Positions 50,394 through 57,952 of a stretch of 64,000 nucleotides of DNA are shown piece by piece. The DNA is taken from positions 1-64,000 of the forward strand of contig JAFSQI010000083.1 in NCBI GenBank assembly GCA_017446685.1, written 5' to 3'. The stretch comes from Butyrivibrio sp. GTDB taxonomy: Bacteria > Bacillota > Clostridia > Lachnospirales > Lachnospiraceae. The notes below the pieces were generated by a model that was given only the letters and a program-made list of their open reading frames with translations, was not told the DNA's origin and searched no databases. Position 1 is the first letter of the stretch. The number at the start of each line of letters is the position of its first letter. Position numbers and translations under genes: made by a program.

Positions 50394-52049
50394 TTAGTCT
50401 GCATAAAACGCATCAAAGTACTTCTGGTAAATTGAAAGATATTCATCAAGGCCATAAGCATTTACCTGTTTTACGTACTCATCCCAATCAGCATCTGTAA
50501 GTCCATTCATAACGAAATTACTTCTCTGTGAATTTACATAAGAAATAAGATCTGTCTGAATCTGTGTAAGCTTTTCTGTATCTTCCTGTGACATGAATAC
50601 ATTAGGATATACATATTTGCAGTTCATATCATCTGTATAATACTCTTTAATCCAGTCAAGACGATACTGCGCATCATCAGGACATGTTACATATACACCA
50701 TAGTACTCATCAAGGATTGCAAGAGGTCCACCTACACATTCAGCTTCACGAACTTCAACAGGAGAAGCATCGCCAAGTGCTGCATGCTTAAGCATCTTGT
50801 CGCCGTTAGCATTTGTTGAAAGCTCGAAGATATCGAATTCATCATCTTCGCCATATGTTCCCCAGTTGTTCTGTGGAGACTGGAATGGATCATACATAAG
50901 ATCAAGCCAAGCGCATACAAATGCAGGATTATCACATTTAGATGTAAGTACGCATCTACCACGGTCAAAACCTGATGTAAATGAAGCGTTCATAGGAGTT
51001 ACATTCTTCACATCAGCTTTAAGTGCTGGAAGAGGAACATAATCTACGATGTTATCAATATTTGCAACGTCCCATGTAAAGCAAACACCATATCTGTGTG
51101 ACTTACCCTTTGCAACGTATGTTGACCAGTCTTGTGTAAAGCACTCAGGATCGATAAGGCCTTCATCATAGAGTTTGTGGAGCCACTGCATACCTTTTTT
51201 AAAGCCTTCCTGTGTTGCAGTAAAAATAACTTTCTTGTCATCTGTAACTGCAATATGCTGTCCTATATCGTTGTCACCATATCCCTCACCAAATCCATTT
51301 ATAAGAAGGCTTGGATCGTTGTCATTCATTATGCATGACATAGGAATGATATCACCGTCAATTCCAAATTCAGCCTGAAGCTCAGATGCATGCTCCTTGA
51401 ATGCAAGAAGAACCTGCTCAAATTCATCTACAGTTGTAGGAATTTCAAGTCCAAGGAAATCAAGCCACTTTTTATTAATGTATGTGAAGTTATTTCCTAC
51501 TGTCTGAATAGCTGTCTTATTTGATCCAAGCTGTTCAATCCATGGAAGTGCCCAGATATGACCATCAGCATCTTCACACATTGTTCTGTATTCCGGATAC
51601 TTATCAAATACAGCCTTAAGATTAGGCATATACTCATCAATATATGATTCAACAGGAATAATTACACCCTGATCTGCATATCTGAGAAGATCGCTGTTAG
51701 AAAAACCAGCGTTAAATACAAAGTCAGTAAGTGTATTGGCATTAGCCATATTAAGAGTTATCTTGTCTCCCCACTGATCACTTGAAATAGCAGTCCAATC
51801 AACATGTACATTTGTTTCCTCTTCAAGTCTCTTGAAGATTGTTCTGTTGTTTGGCTCTTCCTCAGTTCCAACAGGATAACTGATCATACCTGTGATAGTA
51901 ACCTTCTCTGCAAGAGGAAAACTAATATCCTCAGTTTCAACTTTAGCAGCTTCACTGCTTGTTGAAGTGTTGCCACAGCCGGCAAGCATTCCGACTGACA
52001 TTGATGCTGTTGCAAGAACAGCAAGTGCCTTTGTAAATCCCTTTTTCAT
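50394..52049 (-). CDS. Extracellular sugar-binding lipoprotein (sucrose/fructan importer)
   Basis: A 551-residue lipoprotein of the LplA type with lipobox MLAGC (Cys25), a short Ser/Glu linker and the large solute-binding fold (for example YADQGVIIPVESYIDEYMPNLK and LINGFGEGYGDN). It lies downstream of its two permeases, the reverse of the order in the uronate importer, and is followed by a strong terminator and then GH32. The substrate is inferred as sucrose or fructo-oligosaccharides from GH32 and the fructokinase. An AGGAGAGG Shine-Dalgarno precedes the start. Confidence 0.92.
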   Translation of the reverse strand: MKKGFTKALAVLATASMSVGMLAGCGNTSTSSEAAKVETEDISFPLAEKVTITGMISYPVGTEEEPNNRTIFKRLEEETNVHVDWTAISSDQWGDKITLNMANANTLTDFVFNAGFSNSDLLRYADQGVIIPVESYIDEYMPNLKAVFDKYPEYRTMCEDADGHIWALPWIEQLGSNKTAIQTVGNNFTYINKKWLDFLGLEIPTTVDEFEQVLLAFKEHASELQAEFGIDGDIIPMSCIMNDNDPSLLINGFGEGYGDNDIGQHIAVTDDKKVIFTATQEGFKKGMQWLHKLYDEGLIDPECFTQDWSTYVAKGKSHRYGVCFTWDVANIDNIVDYVPLPALKADVKNVTPMNASFTSGFDRGRCVLTSKCDNPAFVCAWLDLMYDPFQSPQNNWGTYGEDDEFDIFELSTNANGDKMLKHAALGDASPVEVREAECVGGPLAILDEYYGVYVTCPDDAQYRLDWIKEYYTDDMNCKYVYPNVFMSQEDTEKLTQIQTDLISYVNSQRSNFVMNGLTDADWDEYVKQVNAYGLDEYLSIYQKYFDAFYAD

Positions 52050-52141
52050 CTCAACCTCTCCTTTTTACACTTTATAATCTGTGGTAATTGTCTTCACTGC
52101 CTGAAAAAGCAACGTCAAATCACCTTATTACCTTAGAAAAA

Positions 52142-53056
52142 TTACCCCTTTACCGAACCAACCATTATTCCGGCATCAAAATACTTCTGGAAGAAAGGAT
52201 ACATAACAACAAGTGGTAAACTTGAAACAATAATTGTTGCATATTTTAAAAGCTCTGCAAGCTGAGCCCTCTGAGCAGTACTCTGCATATCGGCAATCAT
52301 TCCTGGATCAGGCTCATTCTGGATAAGAATGGATCTGAGAACAAGCTGCAGGGGCTGCTTGGCTGATGAATTAAGGTAAATCATCGCATCAAAGTAACTG
52401 TTCCACATTCCTACAAACTGCCAAAGTACTAAAACTGCGATAAGCGGCATACAAACCGGAAGCAGTATTCTAAAGAAGAATACAAGCTCATTGGCTCCAT
52501 CAACTTCTGCTGCTTCCTGAAGTTCTGAAGGTATTCCCTTATAATATGTTCTTGCAATAATCATATTCCAAACGCTAAAGGAACCCGGAAGTATTACTGC
52601 CCACATGCTATCCAAAAGTCCAAGGGAACTTATGAGCAAATATGTAGGAATCAGTCCGCCGCCAAAAAACATCGTGATAACAAATATTGCATTAAAGAAT
52701 TTTTTACCCTTAAAATCATCCCTTGACATTGGATAGGCACATAGCATTGTTATAAAAACTGATAAAAAACTAAACAGTACAGAATAAATAACTGCATTTT
52801 TAAATCCAATCCAAATCTGTGAATTGGACATAACTCGTTCATAAGCTGTAAGTGTCCACTTCTCTAAATCAAATACTATACCTTTGTTCTGAAGTGTGAT
52901 CGGGTCCATAAATGAAGCGATAATTATATAAATCATCGGAACAATGATTGCCAGAACAAATGCTCCAAGAAACACATACCCTACTATAAGAAATGTTTTA
53001 TCTCCAAGCGAATATCTGGAAAAATGACTTTTCTGTTTAACTACTGTTTTTTCCAT
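52142..53056 (-). CDS. Carbohydrate ABC transporter permease (LplC type)
   Basis: A 304-residue permease with six helices, the coupling motif EAAEVDGANELVFFFRILLP, and the C-terminal FFQKYFDAGIMVGSVKG. The start is set at 53056 (MEKTVVKQK) because AAGGAGG lies five bases before it; the longer frame from 53086 would overlap the upstream permease. It works with the permease at 53067. No ATPase is encoded in the operon. Confidence 0.93.
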   Translation of the reverse strand: MEKTVVKQKSHFSRYSLGDKTFLIVGYVFLGAFVLAIIVPMIYIIIASFMDPITLQNKGIVFDLEKWTLTAYERVMSNSQIWIGFKNAVIYSVLFSFLSVFITMLCAYPMSRDDFKGKKFFNAIFVITMFFGGGLIPTYLLISSLGLLDSMWAVILPGSFSVWNMIIARTYYKGIPSELQEAAEVDGANELVFFFRILLPVCMPLIAVLVLWQFVGMWNSYFDAMIYLNSSAKQPLQLVLRSILIQNEPDPGMIADMQSTAQRAQLAELLKYATIIVSSLPLVVMYPFFQKYFDAGIMVGSVKG

Positions 53057-53066
53057 ATCTTCCTCC

Positions 53067-53987
53067 TTATAGCCCCTGACCATCATTCATCTTCTCAACA
53101 ATCTTATTTACAAGAATAAGAAGAATAACATTGATAACTGTATTAAAAAGACCTACCGCTGTTGAATAGCTGTAATCGCCATTCAAAAGACCTTTTTTGT
53201 AAACATATGTTGCAATGATTTCAGATGATGCCAGATTCATATCTGACTGAAGTGCATATGCCTTCTCAAAACCAACGCTCATGATATTACCGGCCTGAAG
53301 AATAAACTGAATAACTACCATATCTTTAATAGCCGGCCACTCTACTGCTTTGATCTGCTGAAAAATATTAGCACCGTCAATCTGAGCTGCTTCCTTAAGC
53401 TCTGTGCTGGCATTTGAAAGAGCCGCTGTATACATGATTGAAGCCCAACCAGCCCCCTGCCAAATTCCGCTGATAATGTAGATAGGACGGAAAGCTGCAG
53501 GTATGGTCAAAAAGTTAATACTTGTCCCCAAAAACATATTCAAAGGGCCTGTAACTGAGAGAAGGATTCTGACCATACCGCACAGTACAATAACCGATAT
53601 AAAATTAGGCATATAAAGAACTAACTGAATTTTTTGTTTGATACTGCTACTTGCTACTCTGTTAAGCAAAAGCGCCAATATGATTGGCATCGGAAATCCC
53701 CATAAAAGACCGAATATGCTCAGCTTAAGAGTATTTACAAGATATTGCATAAAATCCGGTGAAGATAGAAACTGCTTAAAATATTTAAGTCCTACCCACT
53801 CACTTCCCAAAATTCCCTTGAAAGGATTGTATTTCTGGAATGCTATCAGAATGCCTCCCATCGGAACATATCTGAAAAGAATGGTAAGAACCAGAGCAGG
53901 CCCCAAAAAGAAAACATATAACTGCCAATGATGTTTGATATACATGAGAGTATTATGAAATTTACTCTCCCTGGCTACTTCATTCAT
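53067..53987 (-). CDS. Carbohydrate ABC transporter permease (LplB type)
   Basis: A 306-residue permease with six helices, N-terminal YVFFLGPALVLTILFRYVPMGG and coupling motif EAAQIDGANIFQQIKAVEWP. It is the first gene of the sucrose/fructan operon. Promoter boxes and several operator-like repeats lie in the 350-base region shared with the divergent LacI gene. A GGGAGGG Shine-Dalgarno precedes the ATG. Confidence 0.93.
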   Translation of the reverse strand: MNEVARESKFHNTLMYIKHHWQLYVFFLGPALVLTILFRYVPMGGILIAFQKYNPFKGILGSEWVGLKYFKQFLSSPDFMQYLVNTLKLSIFGLLWGFPMPIILALLLNRVASSSIKQKIQLVLYMPNFISVIVLCGMVRILLSVTGPLNMFLGTSINFLTIPAAFRPIYIISGIWQGAGWASIMYTAALSNASTELKEAAQIDGANIFQQIKAVEWPAIKDMVVIQFILQAGNIMSVGFEKAYALQSDMNLASSEIIATYVYKKGLLNGDYSYSTAVGLFNTVINVILLILVNKIVEKMNDGQGL

Positions 53988-54114
53988 TCAAAACCCTCCC
54001 TAAAAAAACTGTCTTATACAAATATTAAAAACAAAGTTTTGCAAATGTTATATTTGTAATTTGTAATTTGTAAATGTAATATTTTACATTTGCACAACTC
54101 TTTTGCATGTGTAA

Positions 54115-54143
54115 AATATAACACTATATTTTTTTCATGTCAA
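54115..54143 (-). promoter_or_regulatory. Promoter of the sucrose/fructan importer operon
   Basis: A perfect TTGACA (54138-54143) and TATATT (54115-54120) with 17-base spacing on the minus strand. Operator-like repeats lie just upstream (54152) and just downstream (54072-54091). Confidence 0.8.
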
Positions 54144-54181
54144 CATATATTTTACATTTGTAACATTTTGCAGATTTACAT

Positions 54182-54210
54182 TTGACACTTTTGTTTGAAC
54201 AACCTATAAT
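54182..54210 (+). promoter_or_regulatory. Promoter of the LacI gene at 54338
   Basis: Perfect consensus: TTGACA (54182-54187), 17-base spacer, TATAAT (54205-54210). One operator-like copy overlaps the -35 and another lies at 54249-54264 in the leader. Confidence 0.88.
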
Positions 54211-54337
54211 AGATTCAGCAATAAAGCATATCTTCAATTTTTTTTCAGTTTTACATTCGTAAAAAGTCAAAACTGTGTCAGAATAAAATAATCATTTTTA
54301 CGTTATATTGGAAGTAATTATAGAAACGAGGTAAATA

Positions 54338-55396
54338 ATGGCTACAAGAGTAACTTTACAAGATATAGCAGACGCGCTTGGAGTATCACGTAACACTGTT
54401 TCAAAAGCAATAAATAACACCGGAGTCCTTGCTGATTCAACCAGGGAAAAGGTTTTGCAAAAGGCAATAGAAATGGGTTACAAACAGTTTTCATACGCAA
54501 ATTCTATTTCAGATATAAAGTCTCCTCAAATATCGCAGACAAAAGCCGCAGGCGACATTGCTCTTTTTACAGGAAGTTTTCTTAATAATTCGCATTTTGC
54601 ATCTACAATGCTTGATAAATTTCAGTACGAAATATCGCTGTTAGGATATTCTCTTACAATGCACAGAGTTGATTCTTCGAATATTTCGGAAATGTCTCTT
54701 CCCATATCATTTTCTACAGAAAATACCAAAGCTATCATGTGCATTGAAATGTTCGATCAGGCATATTGCGAAATGTTGTGCGAGCTTGGGCTTCCTGTAC
54801 TAATGGTCGATGCTCCTGTTTCAAGTTATTGGAGGCCATTAAAAGCCGATACAATCCTGATGGATAATTTTTCAAATATTTATACTGTTGTGAATGATAT
54901 GAAAAAACAGGGTATTTCCAAGATTGGTTATATCGGACAGGTAACTCACTGCCGTTCCTTTTACGAAAGATTTATAGCTTTTAGAGAAGCAATGTATATC
55001 AACAATCTTGAGGTAAATGAAAAATACTGCCTTACTGAAGTACATGCTCATGACACAAAATACAGAGAATACCTCTCAATTGAATTATCAAGACTAGATG
55101 ATATGCCTGAGCTTTTTATCTGTGCGAATGATTTCGTTGCACTGGATGTTTTATATGGACTAAAAAAACTTGGAATCGAATGCCCAGAAGATATAAAACT
55201 ATTTGGATTTGATGATTCTCCTGAATCAAAACTCACCACTCCTACCCTTTCAACCAGCCATATACACAGCCAGATTATAGGATATTCAGCCGCAAATATG
55301 ATTATTTCAAGAATAGAGCAGCCTGACCTTAATTACAGAACCACCTATACAGAAACAGACCTGATCTACAGGGATTCTACAAGAATCACAAAGTGA
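54338..55396 (+). CDS. LacI family regulator with non-canonical hinge, probable regulator of the sucrose/fructan operon
   Basis: A 352-residue regulator. The DNA-binding head is normal (VTLQDIADALGVSRNTVSKAINN), but the hinge that usually reads PNxxARxL is replaced by KQFSYANS. It therefore lacks the leucine pair that pries open a central CG step. The effector domain follows (DDSPESKLTTPTLSTSHIH near the C-terminus is typical). It is divergent from the importer operon. The repeats between the two promoters have an AT-rich centre without CG, consistent with the altered hinge. It is probably autoregulated. Confidence 0.9.
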   Translation: MATRVTLQDIADALGVSRNTVSKAINNTGVLADSTREKVLQKAIEMGYKQFSYANSISDIKSPQISQTKAAGDIALFTGSFLNNSHFASTMLDKFQYEISLLGYSLTMHRVDSSNISEMSLPISFSTENTKAIMCIEMFDQAYCEMLCELGLPVLMVDAPVSSYWRPLKADTILMDNFSNIYTVVNDMKKQGISKIGYIGQVTHCRSFYERFIAFREAMYINNLEVNEKYCLTEVHAHDTKYREYLSIELSRLDDMPELFICANDFVALDVLYGLKKLGIECPEDIKLFGFDDSPESKLTTPTLSTSHIHSQIIGYSAANMIISRIEQPDLNYRTTYTETDLIYRDSTRITK

Positions 55397-55409
55397 TAAA
55401 TACACAATA

Positions 55410-55473
55410 ATAAGCATAATAAAACGGCTTCGATTACAAGAAAATGTAACCAAAGCCGTTTTATTATGCTTAT
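55410..55473. terminator. Bidirectional terminator between the LacI gene and the cation antiporter gene
   Basis: A perfect 21-base stem (55410-55430 with 55453-55473) extended by an inner TTACA/TGTAA pair. It is unusually long for an intrinsic terminator. Confidence 0.88.
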
Positions 55474-55489
55474 AAACCAATAATCTAAA

Positions 55490-56464
55490 TCATCTAACTA
55501 TAGCAAATACAACCTGTGCCACATATATAAGTATCATAATAATACCCTCTGTCCTGTTTATCTCCTTTCTGGTCAGAATAAACAGATATGTAACAACACT
55601 CATAAGGATAAGAATTCCCAAATCATAAAATGAAGCAAAATTTACTGAAATTGGGTTAAGTGCTGCTGAAGTTCCAAGAATGAGCATTAAATTAAAAATA
55701 TTGGAGCCTACCGCATTTCCTACAGCAAGTGCTGTCTCTTTTTTTCTTGCAGCAACGATTGATGTAACAAGCTCAGGAAGTGATGTTCCCACAGCAACAA
55801 TTGTAAGACCAATCAATGTCTCAGACATTCCAAAGGTTCTGGCAATTTCTTTTGCACTGTTTACAACAGCCTGTCCGCCGAAAACAATAAGAGCAATACC
55901 AACCACTATCAGAATAAGACATTTCCAAAGAGGTTTCAATTCCTCATCGGTCTCTTCTGTTTTGTTCTTTTTGGCATCCATTATAAGCCATGCAATATAT
56001 GCAACAAAAAGAACAACAAGGATTATGCCTTCAATTCTTCCGATCATACCTGCCTGTGATTCCATGTCTCTTCCAAAGATACCACCGGCAAATAAAGCTG
56101 AAGAAAAAGTAAAAATCAGAACAAGAACTGCATTTCCAATAGATATTGGAAAATCTCTTTTTAAAATGTCTTCTCCGGCAGGAACAACAGCAAACAATGA
56201 ACATGCACCAAGTACAACCAAAAGGTTAAACATGTTAGAACCAACTACATTTGAAAGTGCAATTTCATTAGACCCCTGCAATGCAGCAGTTGTACTAACA
56301 GCAAGTTCAGGTGCACTGGTTCCAAGCGCAACTATTGTAAGACCTATTATCAAACTGGGAACACGAAAGACCTTGGCAAGCGACGCACTGCCATCAACGA
56401 AGAAATCTGCGCCTTTTATAAGGCACACAAAGCCAACAAGTAACAACAAAAGATTTAGTAACAT
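55490..56464 (-). CDS. Sodium/calcium-type cation antiporter (YrbG/CaxA family)
   Basis: A 324-residue membrane exchanger with two inverted alpha-repeats: ALGTSAPELAVSTTAAL...NVVGSNMFN and VGTSLPELVTSIVAA...NAVGSNIFN. About ten helices; a cytoplasmic Lys/Glu loop lies between the halves. I place the start at 56464 (MLLNLLLL), preceded by GGAGGG. The longer frame from 56509 would begin inside the riboswitch terminator and is rejected. The family exchanges Ca2+ or other cations for Na+ or H+. Control by a Mn2+-type riboswitch suggests this member may export Mn2+. Confidence 0.93.
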   Translation of the reverse strand: MLLNLLLLLVGFVCLIKGADFFVDGSASLAKVFRVPSLIIGLTIVALGTSAPELAVSTTAALQGSNEIALSNVVGSNMFNLLVVLGACSLFAVVPAGEDILKRDFPISIGNAVLVLIFTFSSALFAGGIFGRDMESQAGMIGRIEGIILVVLFVAYIAWLIMDAKKNKTEETDEELKPLWKCLILIVVGIALIVFGGQAVVNSAKEIARTFGMSETLIGLTIVAVGTSLPELVTSIVAARKKETALAVGNAVGSNIFNLMLILGTSAALNPISVNFASFYDLGILILMSVVTYLFILTRKEINRTEGIIMILIYVAQVVFAIVR

Positions 56465-56488
56465 AATTTCCCTCCTATAAAATTGCAG

Positions 56489-56533
56489 AAAAAAAGAGAC
56501 TTTTTCCACAACAAAAATTGTGGTAAAAGTCTC
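56489..56533 (-). terminator. Riboswitch-controlled terminator upstream of the cation antiporter
   Basis: GAGACTTTT-A-CCACAA pairs with TTGTGG-A-AAAAGTCTC and is followed by TTTTTTT on the minus strand. Its 5' arm is also the 3' closing strand of the yybP-ykoY aptamer, so aptamer and terminator are mutually exclusive. Confidence 0.88.
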
Positions 56534-56626
56534 GCTTCTTACAACATAACCCGAGGAAAAAATTCCTGTGCTGACGAATATATGTTACATGAAAAATTTT
56601 CTCATGCAAGCTACTCCCTAATACCG
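56525..56626 (-). ncRNA. yybP-ykoY (manganese-sensing) riboswitch
   Basis: On the minus strand the leader begins with GGGAGUAGC (56610-56618), the hallmark 5' element of yybP-ykoY. A hairpin arm GCAUGAGAAA..UUUUUCAUGU follows, then a CGUCAGCAC..CCUCGGG internal segment and the closing GCGAGAC element (about 56528-56535). A promoter sits just upstream and a terminator overlaps its 3' strand. Family members bind Mn2+ and usually turn expression on by blocking the terminator. The downstream cation exchanger is a fitting target. Confidence 0.82.
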
Positions 56627-56632
56627 TTCTAA

Positions 56633-56662
56633 ATTATAGCACAGAAAACAAACAAAAAACAA
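56633..56662 (-). promoter_or_regulatory. Promoter of the riboswitch-antiporter transcript
   Basis: A perfect TATAAT (56633-56638) with TTGTTT (56657-56662) 18 bases upstream, on the minus strand. Transcription would start about at the 5' end of the aptamer. Confidence 0.7.
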
Positions 56663-56685
56663 CACTACAAAATATAAAAAAATTA

Positions 56686-57840
56686 TCACCAGATTCGATA
56701 GTTTCCAGATAATGCAAGAAATGCAAAAAGGTACAAACAATTATCATAATATCGTCTCACGCCTTTTCTAAGAGGCTGATTCCAAAACCACTCAACCCAT
56801 TTCTTTGCCTCGGCAAAGTCACTCTCTGCTTCCTCACTGTATTCTATCGCAAGTGCAGACTGCGCAATCGTAGCAAGAAGACCAACCGGATGTAGAACAG
56901 GTCTGTCAAGCGCCGTTCCATCTACTTTATACGCGCATCTACAAGCCTCAAGATCGGTTCCAAAGAATCTCATCTGTTTAAGAGGAATTTCAAGTTGTCC
57001 TTCATCATTTCCAAACCATTCAGCGTCTAATCCTATATTTGCTGCAGTTCTGTATGCATCACTAAAGAAATCGCCAAAATTTCCCCAAGGAAGATCTTCA
57101 GAAACAGGCTTGCCATCAAAATGAGCATATTCACTGCAAAGACCGGTGTTTTTATCACAGGCAGTTACCAGGTATTTTCTACTTACTTCTGCAGCCTTTT
57201 TAAAGAAATCTCTATCTTCTTCGTAAGCCCATTCTGCAAAAAGCTCATAAAAATGAGGAAGGTGATAAGATGGATCTGTAAAAGTACTCCCAGGAACAAA
57301 AAGAATCTGATGATTTTCAAGATTCCACATCGTAGTTCCAACTCTTCCATCCTGTCCTTTATGAAGGCAGGCTTTAAGCAGTTCTTTTGCCTCTTTGCTG
57401 TACTCAAAAATTCCTTCTCTGTCTCCCCATCTGTGAGAAGCAAAGAAAAGTGCCATAGCAAAAAACTCTTCTCCATCAGGAGCAGGACCATATGCATTCT
57501 TAGTTCCGTCTGTCTGACATGACCAGGCAAAATATCCTTCGTTTTCGCCCTCATCCATGAACATATATGTCTTTGCCCACTTCCAGATGCGATCAAATTC
57601 TTCCTGCTTATCCAGCTGAACGCACATCATCATTCCATAGGACATTCCCTCGGTTCTGGCATCATTATTTCCGGTGTCGGTAAGATAACCTGTTCCGTTT
57701 TCAGCCTCATGATATATACGCTCATTTTCATCATAAAAAAATGTATTAACAATCTCTTCAAGACGTTTATTTATCTCTTCGTCTGTTTTGCCGATTTCTT
57801 TAAAAACATTTCTGTATTTTCCGGTCTTATACGCATTCAT
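56686..57840 (-). CDS. GH8 reducing-end xylose-releasing exo-oligoxylanase (Rex type)
   Basis: A 384-residue cytoplasmic (alpha/alpha)6-barrel enzyme. The GH8 signature NNDARTEGMSYGMMM contains the likely acid Glu64; TWNLENHQ-like and FTDPSYHLPHFYELFAEW motifs follow. Without a signal peptide and at this length it fits Rex, which removes xylose from the reducing end of imported xylo-oligosaccharides, rather than a secreted endo-glucanase. It would work with the GH43 enzymes. Its Shine-Dalgarno (GTGAGGTG, seven bases before the ATG) lies inside a long hairpin. Confidence 0.9.
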   Translation of the reverse strand: MNAYKTGKYRNVFKEIGKTDEEINKRLEEIVNTFFYDENERIYHEAENGTGYLTDTGNNDARTEGMSYGMMMCVQLDKQEEFDRIWKWAKTYMFMDEGENEGYFAWSCQTDGTKNAYGPAPDGEEFFAMALFFASHRWGDREGIFEYSKEAKELLKACLHKGQDGRVGTTMWNLENHQILFVPGSTFTDPSYHLPHFYELFAEWAYEEDRDFFKKAAEVSRKYLVTACDKNTGLCSEYAHFDGKPVSEDLPWGNFGDFFSDAYRTAANIGLDAEWFGNDEGQLEIPLKQMRFFGTDLEACRCAYKVDGTALDRPVLHPVGLLATIAQSALAIEYSEEAESDFAEAKKWVEWFWNQPLRKGVRRYYDNCLYLFAFLALSGNYRIW

Positions 57841-57901
57841 AAAAACACCTCACGAAAATCTAAAGTATATAAATAAACTTACACAATTTCCGTGAGGGTG
57901 T
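57841..57901 (-). terminator. Hairpin containing the GH8 Shine-Dalgarno; terminator of feoB or translational switch
   Basis: ACACC-C-TCACGGAAAT pairs with ATTTTCGTGAGGTGT (57845-57901, about 15 pairs with one bulge and a 27-base loop). It is followed by TTTTT that runs directly into the GH8 ATG. It can act as an intrinsic terminator of the feoB transcript or hide the GH8 ribosome-binding site. A 16-base palindrome CATTATTCGAATAATG lies further upstream (57921-57936). Confidence 0.6.
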
Positions 57902-57952
57902 CCTATTGTATTTAGCTAAACATTATTCGAATAATGCTAAAAAACCAACTAT

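Larger units (their letters stand above)
54039..54264. promoter_or_regulatory. Cluster of AT-rich operator-like repeats in the divergent LacI / importer promoter region
   Basis: The 350-base gap between the permease and LacI genes has no coding sequence. It holds repeated ACATTT/AAATGT words. The best copies are AAATGTAA-TATT-TTACATTT (54072-54091), TTACATTTGTAA (54152-54163), TTTACATTTGACA (54175-54187) and TTTTACATTCGTAAAA (54249-54264). A weaker copy begins near 54039. Common core: TTTAC-ATTY-GTAAA. Copies flank or overlap both promoters, as expected for operators of the adjacent regulator. Confidence 0.7.

Noticed and set aside
54039-54264. Repeats considered as a CRISPR or phage-type array
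   Set aside because: The words are 12-16 bases, imperfect, irregularly spaced and placed around two promoters, which fits operators and not an array.
56465-56509. Longer cation-antiporter frame starting at 56509
   Set aside because: That start lies inside the riboswitch terminator hairpin. The ATG at 56464 follows a GGAGGG Shine-Dalgarno.
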